Positions 26,573-36,403 of a stretch of DNA of 64,000 nucleotides are shown here, piece by piece. The DNA is taken from positions 2,161,501-2,225,500 of the forward strand of contig NZ_CP121110.1 of NCBI RefSeq assembly GCF_029625315.1. The letters are read 5' to 3'. Source of the DNA: Flavobacterium ginsengisoli (GTDB lineage: Bacteria; Bacteroidota; Bacteroidia; Flavobacteriales; Flavobacteriaceae). The notes under the pieces are model-generated. The model saw nothing but the letters and a program-made list of their open reading frames with translations, was not told the origin of the DNA and made no database searches. The number at the start of each line of letters is the position of its first letter. Within the stretch, counting starts at the first letter, position 1. The translations under genes were made by a program, and so were the position numbers.

Positions 26573-27961
26573 CTATTTTCTGTAGCTGCCAATGCTTGCT
26601 TCTTTTACCGCTTCCGCGAAAGTTGGGTGTGCGTGGCTCATTCTTGAAATGTCTTCAGCAGAAGCTTTAAATTCCATTGCAGTAACCGCTTCAGCAATTA
26701 AATCTGCTGTACGAGCACCAATCATGTGAACTCCTAAAACCTCATCTGTTTTTTCGTCAGCCAAGATTTTTACAAATCCATCTAAGTCAGCACTTGCTCT
26801 TGCACGTCCTAAAGCTTTGAATGGGAAACTTCCAGATTTATATTTCACTCCAGCAGCTTTCAATTGCTCCTCAGTTTGCCCAACTGCGGCAACTTCTGGC
26901 CAAGTGTAAACTACACCAGGAATTAAGTTGTAATCGATGTGTGGTTTTTGACCCGCTAAAATTTCAGCAACCATTACTCCTTCTTCTTCTGCTTTGTGCG
27001 CTAACATTGCTCCACGAACAACGTCACCAATTGCGTAGATATTTGGAGTACTAGTTTGCAAATGATCGTTTACTTCAACTTGTCCTCTTTCTGAAATTTT
27101 TACTCCAGCTTTGTCAGCATTTAATCCGTCTGTGTAAGGACGACGACCAACAGAGACTAATGAATAATCCCCTTCAAGAGTGATTGTTTCTCCTTTTGCG
27201 TTTTCAGCTTGAACTACAACAGCATCGCCGTTTCTTTCTACTGATTTTACTTTGTGAGAAACATAGAATTTCATTCCTTGTTTTTTCAATACTTTAGTTA
27301 ATTCTTTAGAAAGAGCTCCGTCCATTCCTGGAATGATTCTGTCCATGAATTCAACCACAGAAACCTGAGCACCTAAACGAAGGTAAACTTGTCCAAGCTC
27401 GATCCCGATAACTCCACCACCAATGATTACTAAGTGTTTTGGAACTTCTTTTAAAGCTAAGGCTTCAGTAGAAGTGATGATTCTTTCTTTATCAATTTTA
27501 ATAAACGGCAAAGAAGATGGTTTTGATCCTGTAGCAATTACAGTATATTTTGCTTCGATAGTTTCTGAAGTTCCGTCAGCTTTAGCAACAGCAATATGAG
27601 TTGCATCTACGAAAGAACCTAAACCATTGAAAACAGTAATTTTATTTTTATCCATTAAGTAGTTAATTCCACCTACGGTTTGATCTACAACAGCTTGTTT
27701 ACGCGCAATCATTTTCTCTAAATTGATTTTTACATCACCAGAAACTTCGATTCCGTGATCTGCAAAATGAGCAATTTCTGAATAGTGGTGAGAAGATGAT
27801 AATAATGCTTTTGAAGGAATACAACCTACGTTAAGGCAAGTTCCTCCTAATGAATTATATTTTTCTACAATAGCAGTTTTGAAACCTAATTGTGCGCAAC
27901 GAATTGCTGATACATATCCGCCAGGACCTGAACCTATAATGACTACGTCAAATGAACTCAT
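26573..27961 (-). CDS. lpdA: dihydrolipoyl dehydrogenase (E3)
   Basis: This 462-residue flavoprotein starts with the FAD fold DVVIIGSGPGGYVSAIRCAQLG. The redox pair is in GGTCLNVGCIPSKALL (Cys42, Cys47), the NAD fold is IIGGGVIGIELGQVY, and the C-terminal dimer interface has HAHPTFAEAVKEA with the catalytic His-Glu. It reoxidises lipoamide in pyruvate and 2-oxoglutarate dehydrogenases. Length and order are normal. It is a single gene here, away from the E1/E2 genes. Confidence 0.95.
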   Translation of the reverse strand: MSSFDVVIIGSGPGGYVSAIRCAQLGFKTAIVEKYNSLGGTCLNVGCIPSKALLSSSHHYSEIAHFADHGIEVSGDVKINLEKMIARKQAVVDQTVGGINYLMDKNKITVFNGLGSFVDATHIAVAKADGTSETIEAKYTVIATGSKPSSLPFIKIDKERIITSTEALALKEVPKHLVIIGGGVIGIELGQVYLRLGAQVSVVEFMDRIIPGMDGALSKELTKVLKKQGMKFYVSHKVKSVERNGDAVVVQAENAKGETITLEGDYSLVSVGRRPYTDGLNADKAGVKISERGQVEVNDHLQTSTPNIYAIGDVVRGAMLAHKAEEEGVMVAEILAGQKPHIDYNLIPGVVYTWPEVAAVGQTEEQLKAAGVKYKSGSFPFKALGRARASADLDGFVKILADEKTDEVLGVHMIGARTADLIAEAVTAMEFKASAEDISRMSHAHPTFAEAVKEASIGSYRK

Positions 27962-28107
27962 AGTTTATCTTTTTATTTTAAGCGTCACAAATTTAAGGAA
28001 TAAAGTTCTTTTTGAAGTTTAATTTTCAATGTTTTTTGCGTGAAATTTTGGGTGTGGGTTTTCTGCCACGAAGGCTCGAAGACGCAAAGTTTTTTTTGAA
28101 TTGTTAG

Positions 28108-28152
28108 TTTAACCGCAAAGTGCGCTAAGAGTCACGCAAGGTTCGCAAAGCT
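28108..28152. repeat. intergenic repeat, CCGCAAAG...CGCAAGGTTCGCAAAG family
   Basis: The words AACCGCAAAG, TCACGCAAGG and TTCGCAAAGC recur in reverse orientation at 38618-38660. This is a dispersed non-coding repeat in the lpdA upstream region. Confidence 0.65.
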
Positions 28153-28181
28153 TATCTTTATCAATGATTATCACACAATAT

Positions 28182-28281
28182 TGTCATTTCGACGAAGGAG
28201 AAATCCTAGCGAGAAGCTTGACAAAGATTTGGTTCTCGTTGCGGAGTTACTTGCGAGGATTTCTCCTTCGTCGAAATGACA
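28182..28281. repeat. 100-bp MITE-like inverted repeat (TCATTTCGACGAAGG family)
   Basis: The two ends match as 26-bp perfect terminal inverted repeats beginning TGTCATTTCGACGAAGG. A second full copy with one mismatch in the arm is at 44488-44587, and a decayed relative may lie near 55066-55150. No transposase is encoded. Confidence 0.85.
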
Positions 28282-28330
28282 TAAAATGAGAACAAAAACC
28301 TTTGTCACTTTGAATCTTTGAACCTTCTAG

Positions 28331-28621
28331 TTAAGGTTTCTTTTCAGGATTTCTTGAAGTGTGAAATACAGAATAAATTACTATTTCATTTCCGATGATC
28401 TCATAAATAATAACAAAGGGAAATTTAACCAAAGTCATTTCACGATAACCTGGTTGCTTTTTAATTTCAAATAATTCTGGATTTGTTTTTAAAACCTTGA
28501 GATAAGATCTTAAATAAGTTAAAAATTGCTTTCCTAAACCTTTACTTCTGCTTTCGTAAAATTCAATAGATTCATCAATTTCTTTTTCTGCTAATGGTAA
28601 AATTTTAATTTTAAAAACCAT
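28331..28621 (-). CDS. ParE/RelE-family toxin
   Basis: This protein of about 96 residues (start MVFKIKILPLAEKEIDESIEFYESRSKGLG) has the ParE/RelE fold order: first strand, helix pair, then FEIKKQPGYREMTLVKFPFVIIYEI and a final VFHTSRNP. The antitoxin gene overlaps its start by 11 bases. ParE-like proteins poison gyrase and RelE-like proteins cleave mRNA; the target here is not determined. Confidence 0.85.
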   Translation of the reverse strand: MVFKIKILPLAEKEIDESIEFYESRSKGLGKQFLTYLRSYLKVLKTNPELFEIKKQPGYREMTLVKFPFVIIYEIIGNEIVIYSVFHTSRNPEKKP

Positions 28622-28868
28622 ATTTAGCATTCAAACGTTGCTCGACCTCTTCCCAACTATTTGCCTCTATTTCTCCAGACAGATATTTTTCTCTTTCTTC
28701 GGCAACTAAATTGTAATGTGAATCGGGAACAATTGACTCTTTTTCATCATGATTAATGGCATCAAAAACGCTTTCCAAAATTTCTAACTTTGAATCGTCG
28801 TCAATGAATTTACCAAAATCTTTTATAAGCTTACGTCTTAATTCCATCGTTTCCATTTTTATTTGCAT
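28611..28868 (-). CDS. antitoxin partner of the ParE/RelE toxin
   Basis: This 85-residue acidic protein has a helical N-terminal half and a C-terminal tail, SHYNLVAEEREKYLSGEIEANSWEEVEQRL, of the kind seen in flavobacterial addiction-module antitoxins (a toxin-wrapping segment). It lies directly before and overlaps the toxin gene, the usual antitoxin-first order. The start may be the first ATG or MET/MEL a few codons later. Confidence 0.8.
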   Translation of the reverse strand: MQIKMETMELRRKLIKDFGKFIDDDSKLEILESVFDAINHDEKESIVPDSHYNLVAEEREKYLSGEIEANSWEEVEQRLNAKYGF

Positions 28869-28978
28869 TTAAACTCAAATTTAAGATTTATAATGATTCA
28901 ATTATGTTAAAACTTATTTTACGATAGAAAGTCTCAGAGAAAAAACTTAGAATCTAAGAATCTTAGCATCTCAGTATC

Positions 28979-29437
28979 TTAGAACGAAATCACCGTCGAA
29001 TTCTTCACTTCACTAATCATAAACATACTTTGTGTACTTCCTATATGCTGTAATGAAGTTAGTTTTGTGACTAAAAACTCTCTGTAAGCTTCCATATCTT
29101 TTACCAAGACTTTCAGTATATAATCATAATCTCCGCTTACGTGATGGCATTCAAGAACTTCGTTTAATTTGATGACTTCGCTTTCAAATTTCGTCAGAAA
29201 TTCTTTGGTGTGTTGAATGAGTTTTAAATGACAGAAAACCACAAATCCCTTTTCGATTTTAGATTTATCAACTAAAGCCACATAGCTTTTTATTATTCCT
29301 TCTCGTTCTAGTTTTTTGATTCGTTCGTAAACTGCTGTTACTGACAAATTGAGTTTTAAAGACAATTCTTTATTGGTCTTTTTACTGTCGGTTTGAAGCA
29401 GAACGAGGAGTTTTTTATCGATTTCGTCAAGAATCAT
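28979..29437 (-). CDS. Lrp/AsnC-family transcriptional regulator
   Basis: This 152-residue regulator has the N-terminal winged HTH LDEIDKKLLVLLQTDSKKTNKELSLKLNLSVTAVYERIKKLEREGII and a C-terminal RAM domain with CHHVSGDYDYILKVLVKDMEAY. It binds an amino acid and regulates metabolism genes. It is divergent from the methionine gamma-lyase-like gene 203 bases away. Pairs of this kind (mdeR-mdeA in Pseudomonas) are known, so that enzyme gene is the likely target. Confidence 0.92.
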   Translation of the reverse strand: MILDEIDKKLLVLLQTDSKKTNKELSLKLNLSVTAVYERIKKLEREGIIKSYVALVDKSKIEKGFVVFCHLKLIQHTKEFLTKFESEVIKLNEVLECHHVSGDYDYILKVLVKDMEAYREFLVTKLTSLQHIGSTQSMFMISEVKNSTVISF

Positions 29438-29640
29438 ATCTATTGTTTTTGAAGATGAAAGAAAATCTACAGAATTGCATTTTACAACTCAAATTTAGAT
29501 TAAAAATCAACATAAAATCATTTTTATAGTTTTAAAATCTATAAAAATAAATACTTATTGACATTTTTTCTAATTAAACTTTTCTTTGACTAAAAATCCA
29601 ACAGAAACGATTTAAAACTTGAAACAAAAAACTAACTATA

Positions 29641-30844
29641 ATGAAAGATTTTAAACCAGCAGATAAAATTCAGGATCTACAATATTTTGGCGAATTTGGC
29701 GGAGTAAATCCGTCGATTTCAGATTCTTCGACTTATACTTTTTTATCGGCAAAAACCATGTTTGATACTTTTGAAGGCAATATGGAAGGCTGTTATTTGT
29801 ATTCGCGCCATTCTTCGCCAAGTAATTTATATCTGGATCAAGCTTTGGCGAGCAATGGAAGGAACAGAAACAGCAAATGTTTCAGCTTCAGGAATGGGCG
29901 CTATTACTCCTACTCTATTACAATTGTGTGGTGCCGGAGATCATATTGTTTCGAGCCGAACGATTTATGGCGGAACTTATGCTTTTTTAAAGAATTTTAC
30001 ACCTCGCTTCGGAATTGAAACGAGCTTTGTTGATATTACAAAACTCGATGTTGTTGAAGTCGCGATAACGTCAAAAACTAAAGTTTTGTATTGCGAAACA
30101 GTGAGCAATCCGTTATTAGAAGTGGCAGATATTAGCGGTTTGGCTAAAATTGCTAAGAAACACAATTTGAAATTGGTTGTAGATAATACTTTTTCGCCTT
30201 TATCGGTTTCTCCTGCAAAATTGGGTGCAGATATTGTAATTCATAGTTTGACAAAATATATTAATGGAAGCAGTGATACTGTTGGCGGTGTAACTTGTGC
30301 ATCTAAAGAATTTATTAATTCATTGAAAAATGTAAATTCTGGCGCGAGCATGCTTCTAGGTCCAACAATGGATAGTTTGCGTTCGGCAAGTGTGATGAAA
30401 AACTTGAGAACACTTCATATTCGCATCAAACAGCATAGTCACAATGCGCATTATTTGGCTGACCAATTTGAAAAAGATGGTTTAAAAACGGTTTATCCTG
30501 GATTGAAAAGTCACCCGAGTCATGAATTGTACAAAACAATGATTAATCCAGAATATGGTTTTGGCGGAATGCTGACAATTGATGTTGGTTCTTTAGAAAA
30601 AGCCAATGAATTAATGGAGTTAATGCAAGAACGAAATCTAGGTTATCTAGCGGTAAGTTTAGGTTTTTACAAAACTTTATTTAGTGCGCCAGGAACTTCA
30701 ACTTCGAGTGAAATTCCGTTAGAAGAACAAAAAGAAATGGGATTAACTGATGGTTTGATTCGCTTTTCTATTGGTTTGGATAACGATATTCAACGCACTT
30801 ACGAAATGATGAAAGCTTGCATGAAAGAGCTTGGAGTCTTATAA
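29641..30844 (+). CDS. trans-sulfuration PLP enzyme, methionine gamma-lyase-like (frame broken once)
   Basis: The corrected protein is about 400 residues. It has the Cys/Met-metabolism PLP fold: the N-terminal SRHSSPSNLYL, GTETANVSASGMGAI, the phosphate-region segment, VVDNTFSPLSVSPAKLGADIVIHSLTKYINGSSD with the PLP lysine in the SLTKY motif, and a C-terminal domain with SLGFYKTLFSAPGTSTSSE. Methionine gamma-lyase is preferred over cystathionine beta/gamma-lyase because of the adjacent Lrp gene, but this is not certain. The frame switches at 29848-29853 (GCGAGC for GCAGC). Confidence 0.82.
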
Positions 30845-31172
30845 AAACGAAACATTTCTCTATAAATAAATTTGCACGATTTTTTATTAGTTTGTTTAAA
30901 TCCGCTAAAGATTTTCTTCTCTTAGCGGATTTTTTTCGTTTATAAAAAAAACCATTAAAAACTCATTTACAACAACTTAAATAGTTAAAAAATGAATTAC
31001 ACACTAAAAACTAACAAATTTTACGATTAATGTTTTTTAACTCATCGTTTCTAATAAAGTTGTAAACACTAAAACGTTGTAGTGATTGAATTTCAGATTA
31101 TTACGTATTTCAAATGTTAATAAAATATATTTTTGTCAGAAATTTAACCACTTAACTAACTAAAATGAAATT
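30845..31172 (+). promoter_or_regulatory. intergenic region with terminator and GH57 promoter
   Basis: A hairpin ATCCGCTAA/TTAGCGGAT at 30900-30930 with a T7 tail ends the upstream gene. A -7-like TATTTTTG at 31128-31135 lies 38 bases before the GH57 start. No clear -33 element is seen. Confidence 0.6.
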
Positions 31173-34100
31173 ATGAAAAAACACCTACTTTTGTTTTATG
31201 CATTGTTTGCTCCTTTTTTATTTCTGCAAGCACAAGTGCATACATCTTATTTATGGCATCTTCACCAACCGACTTATTGGGGAGATATAAGTAAGAAAAA
31301 TCCAAATCGCTATCAAATCGTAAAAGAATCGCAAGACCTGAAAGTTTCTGGTGCCAACAATGACAAAAATGGTCTGGCGCATCCAACAAACAATCTTGAA
31401 GAAATTTTTGGTGCCGGAGATCGTGTTGCCGCTTATCAATTTGCACCAAAAAATGCAATTAATTCTATTCGTGATTTGAGCAAAGCAGGAGCTCAAATTA
31501 CTTACGGTGGTTCTTTGATGGAAAATGTGAATGAATTAGCCCAAGCAAATCAATGGGGATATTCTAATTCTTGGACACAGAATATCAAAGATGCTAAAGC
31601 GTGGAAAACTTCTGGCGGATTTTCTCGTATGGAAGTCGTTTCTTTCACTATGCATCATGCGCTTTCGCCTTTATTGAGTGATGAAGCTTTAAAGAAAGAA
31701 ATAAAAGCGCATCAATATTACAGCGCTCAATTATTTGGAAGCCATGATTCTAAAGGATATTGGCCAGCAGAATGCGCTTTTTCTGAAAGAATTATAAAAA
31801 CTTTAGCAGAATGCGGTATTGAATGGTCGGTAATTGCTAACAGCCATTTATCAAGAACTTTAGCCGATTATCCTATAAAATATGGCTCTGGCGGAACCAT
31901 GTGTGATCTTCCAAACAAAGCCGATCAGGTTGAAACGCTTGGAGGAACTTGGTTCTCTGCCCAAAAAGATGCTCGAGGCGGACAGTTTGCAGTACCTTAT
32001 TCTTATCTTCCATATAAAGCGAAATATGTTGATCCAGAAACTGCTCAAGAATATAAAATTACTGTGGTTCCAATGGCAGATTACGAGAGTTATGAAGATG
32101 GATACGCTGCAATAGGCACTTCATTAATTGCTCCAATTGTGGCAAAAGCATCGACTTCGCCTAGACCTCCATTGGTCTTATTTGCTCATGATGGAGATAA
32201 TGCTTGGGGTGGCGGATCGTCTTATTACAATGAATCGGTAACGGGATTTTCTCATGCATCTTCTGCAAATGGAAACATCGCTACTACGATTCCACAATAT
32301 CTATATGATAATCCTGTTCCAGAATCGGCGGTTGTGCACGTAGAAGATGGAGCATGGGTAAACGCAGATGGAGATTTTGGACATCCGCAGTTTACCAATT
32401 GGCTTTGGCCTTTCTACGATCCTGTTAGCAAGAAATTCAATCCGAATGGCTGGACCGAAGATATGATGAATCAAGCGATAACAACTGCTGGAGAAAACCA
32501 CGCAATTATGGCTGAGCAATTGGAAGGCAACAATCTTAGAATGAGCGAAATTGTAAATCCGACCTCTGCGGTAAGTCCTGCTGAAAAAGCATGGCATTTT
32601 TTAATGGCTGGATATGACAGCGGAAATGCTTATTATGGATTAGCTGAAGATTTAGAAATTAAAACAACTCTTGCTGTTAATCGATGTGTGCAATTTGCAA
32701 AACCAACTTTAGACGCCCATCCTGGAGTTGATGCAACGAAACCATCTGTATTTATTCCGCAACGTTGGCCTTATAATCCTGGTGAAAAAGGATATGGAGC
32801 TCCTTATGCTTATAAAGATTTCTTAAACTCTGCTGATTTTACGGTATATACTTTTGCTTATGATGTAAGCGGTATTGAGAAAGCCGAATTAAAATACAGA
32901 ATTGATGTTGATGGAAAAAATAGTCCTAATTCTAATCAAAATGAAACTTATGCTGGAGGAAGCGAAGTAGGAAGTTGGATAACATTGCCTATGGCAGAAA
33001 GAGTTTTTCCAAAAGGAAATGTTACCAATAATCCGCAAGCCGATTTATACATGCTTCCAGATGTAATTGCAAATCAATATTCTGCCGAAATTGCAGGAAT
33101 ATCAGAAAAATTATTAGACTATTATGTCGAAGTAACTGATAAAAAAGGAAATACCACTAAATCTAAAATTCAACACGTTTGGGTTGGGAAAAACTTAGAT
33201 GTTGCACCAAAAATAGCTTTTACGCCTGAGGCCGGAAATTCAACTACAGCCATAGATGTAACAATTACAGCAACAGACAGCACAGATCCGAAGCCAAAAT
33301 TGTATTATACAATTGACGGCTCTACTCCAACAACAGCTTCGCCAGTTGTGGAGTCGACAAAAACAATCAACATTACACAGACTACAACAATTAAAGCTTT
33401 TGCGGTTGACAAAGATGGCAATCAATCTGATATTGTAACCAAAACGTATACGATTGGAGCACTTCCAGAATTTACGGTTTATTTTAAAAAACCATCCAAC
33501 TGGAATTCTGCTGTAAAAATTTATTATTGGTCACCAACAGGAACTGCTCCTGCCGTAACTTATCCTGGAGTTGCAATGACTCAAGATTGTGGAGACTGGT
33601 ATAAATATACTTTCCCATCAACAGTAAGCGCTTCAAATTTATTGTTTAATGATGGTTCACTAAAAACAGGCGATCTAAATTCAACTGGCGGAATCAAATT
33701 TTATGATAACGGTTGGCTAAGTGCTGAACCTGCAAACAGATGTCCTTCTGTAGCACCAGATTTTACATTCTCGCAAGCAGGAGGAAATTTCACTACAGGA
33801 ACAACTTTAAATCTAACGCTAACAGCAAACGAAAGCACTTCTGTAATTTATTATACTCTTGACGGAACAGATCCTACCACAGCTTCTGCCTCTGCCATTG
33901 GTAGTAAAGCAATTACAATAACTAGCACAACAACATTAAAGGCTTTTGTTAAGAATGCCGCGGGAGTAAGTTCCGCTATAAAAACACAAACTTATACTTT
34001 TTCTACTCCTACGACATTTACGGTTTATTTTAAGAAACCATCCAATTGGAGTTCTTCGGTTAAAATTTATTATTGGTCACCAACTGGAACTGCTCCTGCA

Positions 34101-35096
34101 GTAACTTATCCAGGAGTTGCAATGACGCAAGATTGTGGAGATTGGTATAAATATACTTTTCCGTCAACAGTAAGTGCTTCTAATTTACTTTTTAATGATG
34201 GTAATCTAAAAACTGGAGATTTAAGTGCTACAGCAGGAATTAAGTATTATGATTCTGGTTGGCTGAATGCAGAACCTGCGAACAGATGTCCTGTTATTGC
34301 TCCAGATTTTACCAATTCTAAACCTGGAGGAACATTTACAACTGGAACTACTGTGAGTGTTGTTTTAACAGCAAACGAAACTTCTTCTACCATTTATTAC
34401 ACTTTAGACGGCGCAACTCCAACAACAAGCTCTGCTTCTGCAATTGGCAGTAAATCATTCGCTTTTACGTCAAATACAACTTTAAAAGCTTTTGTTGTCA
34501 ATACTTCTGGAGTTGCATCAGCAGTAAAAACAGAAACTTATACTTTTACAGCCGTTCCAACGCTTACTGTATACTTTAAACCTCCTACAACTTGGACAAC
34601 TACTCCAAAAATATATTATTGGAATGCTGTACCTTCAGGAAGTGCAACAAATGCTACTTGGCCTGGCGTAACAATGACAGCAGATACTAACGGTTTTTAC
34701 AAATACACCATCACTGGGCCAACATCAATTAATATCATTTTCAATAATGGTTCTAGCGGTTCGGCAAATCAAACTGCCGATTTATTAAGTAAAACTGATG
34801 GCTACTCCTATACATGGGGTTCTAGCACTTCAAGAATGGCAATTACCCCAGACACCAAAGAAGAAGAAACCTATGCAGTAAGACTTTATCCAAATCCAGT
34901 AGATCATACCTTGATGGTTAATTCTACTATTGCAATTAGCCAATACACTATTGTTTCTGCACAAGGAAGCATTGTTCAGGAAGGAAAATCTAATACAAGC
35001 AGTATTGATGTTAGCCGTCTAAGTTCTGGACTGTATTTTATTACGATCCGTTTAGAAAATGGTGTAGAAACAATGCAAAAGATTGTAAAAAAATAA
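31173..35096 (+). CDS. secreted GH57 amylase-type glycoside hydrolase with CBM26-like repeats and T9SS sorting tail
   Basis: This 1307-residue exported enzyme has a signal peptide (about 1-20), then the GH57 barrel starting YLWHLHQPTYWGD. The presumed nucleophile is Glu200 in WPAECAFSE and the acid/base aspartate is in FAHDGDNAWG (about 340-342). After residue about 690 come chitobiase-type Ig-like modules (LYYTIDGSTPTTAS) alternating with starch-binding modules of the CBM26 kind (FTVYFKKPSNWxS...IYYWSPTGTAP), two nearly identical and a third divergent. The last about 75 residues (LYPNPVDHTLMV ... GLYFITI) form a type A T9SS sorting domain, so it is secreted to the cell surface or medium. Alpha-glucan degradation is the likely job. 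Confidence 0.88.
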   Translation: MKKHLLLFYALFAPFLFLQAQVHTSYLWHLHQPTYWGDISKKNPNRYQIVKESQDLKVSGANNDKNGLAHPTNNLEEIFGAGDRVAAYQFAPKNAINSIRDLSKAGAQITYGGSLMENVNELAQANQWGYSNSWTQNIKDAKAWKTSGGFSRMEVVSFTMHHALSPLLSDEALKKEIKAHQYYSAQLFGSHDSKGYWPAECAFSERIIKTLAECGIEWSVIANSHLSRTLADYPIKYGSGGTMCDLPNKADQVETLGGTWFSAQKDARGGQFAVPYSYLPYKAKYVDPETAQEYKITVVPMADYESYEDGYAAIGTSLIAPIVAKASTSPRPPLVLFAHDGDNAWGGGSSYYNESVTGFSHASSANGNIATTIPQYLYDNPVPESAVVHVEDGAWVNADGDFGHPQFTNWLWPFYDPVSKKFNPNGWTEDMMNQAITTAGENHAIMAEQLEGNNLRMSEIVNPTSAVSPAEKAWHFLMAGYDSGNAYYGLAEDLEIKTTLAVNRCVQFAKPTLDAHPGVDATKPSVFIPQRWPYNPGEKGYGAPYAYKDFLNSADFTVYTFAYDVSGIEKAELKYRIDVDGKNSPNSNQNETYAGGSEVGSWITLPMAERVFPKGNVTNNPQADLYMLPDVIANQYSAEIAGISEKLLDYYVEVTDKKGNTTKSKIQHVWVGKNLDVAPKIAFTPEAGNSTTAIDVTITATDSTDPKPKLYYTIDGSTPTTASPVVESTKTINITQTTTIKAFAVDKDGNQSDIVTKTYTIGALPEFTVYFKKPSNWNSAVKIYYWSPTGTAPAVTYPGVAMTQDCGDWYKYTFPSTVSASNLLFNDGSLKTGDLNSTGGIKFYDNGWLSAEPANRCPSVAPDFTFSQAGGNFTTGTTLNLTLTANESTSVIYYTLDGTDPTTASASAIGSKAITITSTTTLKAFVKNAAGVSSAIKTQTYTFSTPTTFTVYFKKPSNWSSSVKIYYWSPTGTAPAVTYPGVAMTQDCGDWYKYTFPSTVSASNLLFNDGNLKTGDLSATAGIKYYDSGWLNAEPANRCPVIAPDFTNSKPGGTFTTGTTVSVVLTANETSSTIYYTLDGATPTTSSASAIGSKSFAFTSNTTLKAFVVNTSGVASAVKTETYTFTAVPTLTVYFKPPTTWTTTPKIYYWNAVPSGSATNATWPGVTMTADTNGFYKYTITGPTSINIIFNNGSSGSANQTADLLSKTDGYSYTWGSSTSRMAITPDTKEEETYAVRLYPNPVDHTLMVNSTIAISQYTIVSAQGSIVQEGKSNTSSIDVSRLSSGLYFITIRLENGVETMQKIVKK
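33475..34290 (+). repeat. internal DNA repeat encoding two CBM26-like modules
   Basis: About 33475-33747 and 34016-34290 encode almost the same module (FTVYFKKPSNW to GWLxAEPANRCP) with many silent differences. It is an old duplication kept by selection. Slippage or recombination between the copies would change the number of binding modules. Confidence 0.8.
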
Positions 35097-35124
35097 ACTT
35101 TTTGAATCTCCATCAATTCCATAA

Positions 35125-35156
35125 AAAAGCCGTTCTGAATTATTAGAACGGCTTTT
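35125..35156. terminator. bidirectional terminator after GH57 gene
   Basis: AAAAGCCGTTCT and AGAACGGCTTTT pair around an 8-base loop. Confidence 0.88.
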
Positions 35157-35161
35157 GAATT

Positions 35162-36256
35162 TTATTTGGCCTGAAAATGTCTAAATGACTGCCAATATTT
35201 ATCTTTATAAAGTTCGTAGCTTATTTCGAAAACTCCGCTATATTTCTTAATTAGTTCATCGGCAATTTTAGCTGGTTTTCTAAAGTCTTTACAAGTAAAA
35301 AATATTTCTCTTTTATTGTTTGCCGTTTCTCTTCCCAAATTTAAATATCCTTCAGAATCTGGCAAACTAACGATAATTTCTTCTTCAATTTCATCTAGAA
35401 GCTTATATGTTTTTTCATCTGGCAATCCGCCATTATCACAATCATCAAAAGGAATTGCAACAATAAAAACCCACGGATGCGATGCTTTTTTATCCCATTC
35501 TAAAATTGTAGTATTAATTAAAGCCAAAACAATAGAACCATCTTCTCTTTTTCCTTCAAAATTGGCATAACCGTCATTTTCTGTATTATGTCGAGTTCCT
35601 TCATATTTTTCAACAAATTCTTTCTCTCTCCAAATTAAATAGTCTTTTAATTTTTCGATTGGAATTAATTCTTCAGAAACATTTTCTGGTCCTACAACAA
35701 CCAAATTATCGATTAAGGCAACAGAATGCAATTCACCCAAATAATTGTCTAGAAAAATATACACTCCATTAGTGACATTAGATTTTTTCTCTTCAATAAA
35801 ATGATCATAAACAATTACCAAATCTATTTCATCTGGGTAAGCTTCATGGATGCGAGGATAAAATTTTAAGTTTTCTTTACTAAATTCAAAATCCTGATAG
35901 GTAATTCCAATATTATTAATATCCGAAGCTGGTTTTAAAGCCGTGAATTTCCATCCATTAATTTCTGGGGCAGCATTAACTAATTCTTCAATAACATAAA
36001 TGTTTTTGATTGCTCCATCTGGCGTAAGAACTAATTCGGCAGTTTGATCATCGAACATTCCAGTAAGAAAATAAATTCCTTCATGAATTTCATCTAGCTT
36101 TGGCACTAGTTTATCAAAAAAGCCTTGATGTATATTTTCCCCACTTTGAACGGTTTTAAAAAACTCTTTTTCATTTGCTAAAAACCAATTCCAGAAATCA
36201 TTATAAGATTTTATTGGAGCTTCATTTTTGCCTAATATTTTATCAAGAAAACTCAT
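35162..36256 (-). CDS. DUF695-like cytoplasmic protein
   Basis: This 364-residue acidic soluble protein has no signal peptide. It has two similar halves of alpha/beta character. The C-terminal part (FVAIPFDDCDNGGLPDEKTYKLLDEIEEEI) resembles DUF695 proteins, and the N-terminal half holds FYPRIHEAYPDEIDLVIVYDHF. Function is unknown. It lies alone between two strong terminators. Confidence 0.6.
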   Translation of the reverse strand: MSFLDKILGKNEAPIKSYNDFWNWFLANEKEFFKTVQSGENIHQGFFDKLVPKLDEIHEGIYFLTGMFDDQTAELVLTPDGAIKNIYVIEELVNAAPEINGWKFTALKPASDINNIGITYQDFEFSKENLKFYPRIHEAYPDEIDLVIVYDHFIEEKKSNVTNGVYIFLDNYLGELHSVALIDNLVVVGPENVSEELIPIEKLKDYLIWREKEFVEKYEGTRHNTENDGYANFEGKREDGSIVLALINTTILEWDKKASHPWVFIVAIPFDDCDNGGLPDEKTYKLLDEIEEEIIVSLPDSEGYLNLGRETANNKREIFFTCKDFRKPAKIADELIKKYSGVFEISYELYKDKYWQSFRHFQAK

Positions 36257-36350
36257 GTAATAAAAAAAATAAATTAAAAATTTGAGAGTCCAAATTAGAG
36301 AAAAAACGAACTTTCGGCAAGGAAAAACCTCTTTATCTTTTTCTCAAATA

Positions 36351-36387
36351 AAAAAGCCATTCCAGAGATATCCAGAATGGCTTTTTT
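36351..36387. terminator. terminator between permease and DUF695-like genes
   Basis: AAAAAGCCATTC and GAATGGCTTTTT pair around a 12-base loop. It is the terminator of the permease gene on the minus strand. Confidence 0.85.
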
Positions 36388-36403
36388 ATATATTTTTTTG
36401 AAC

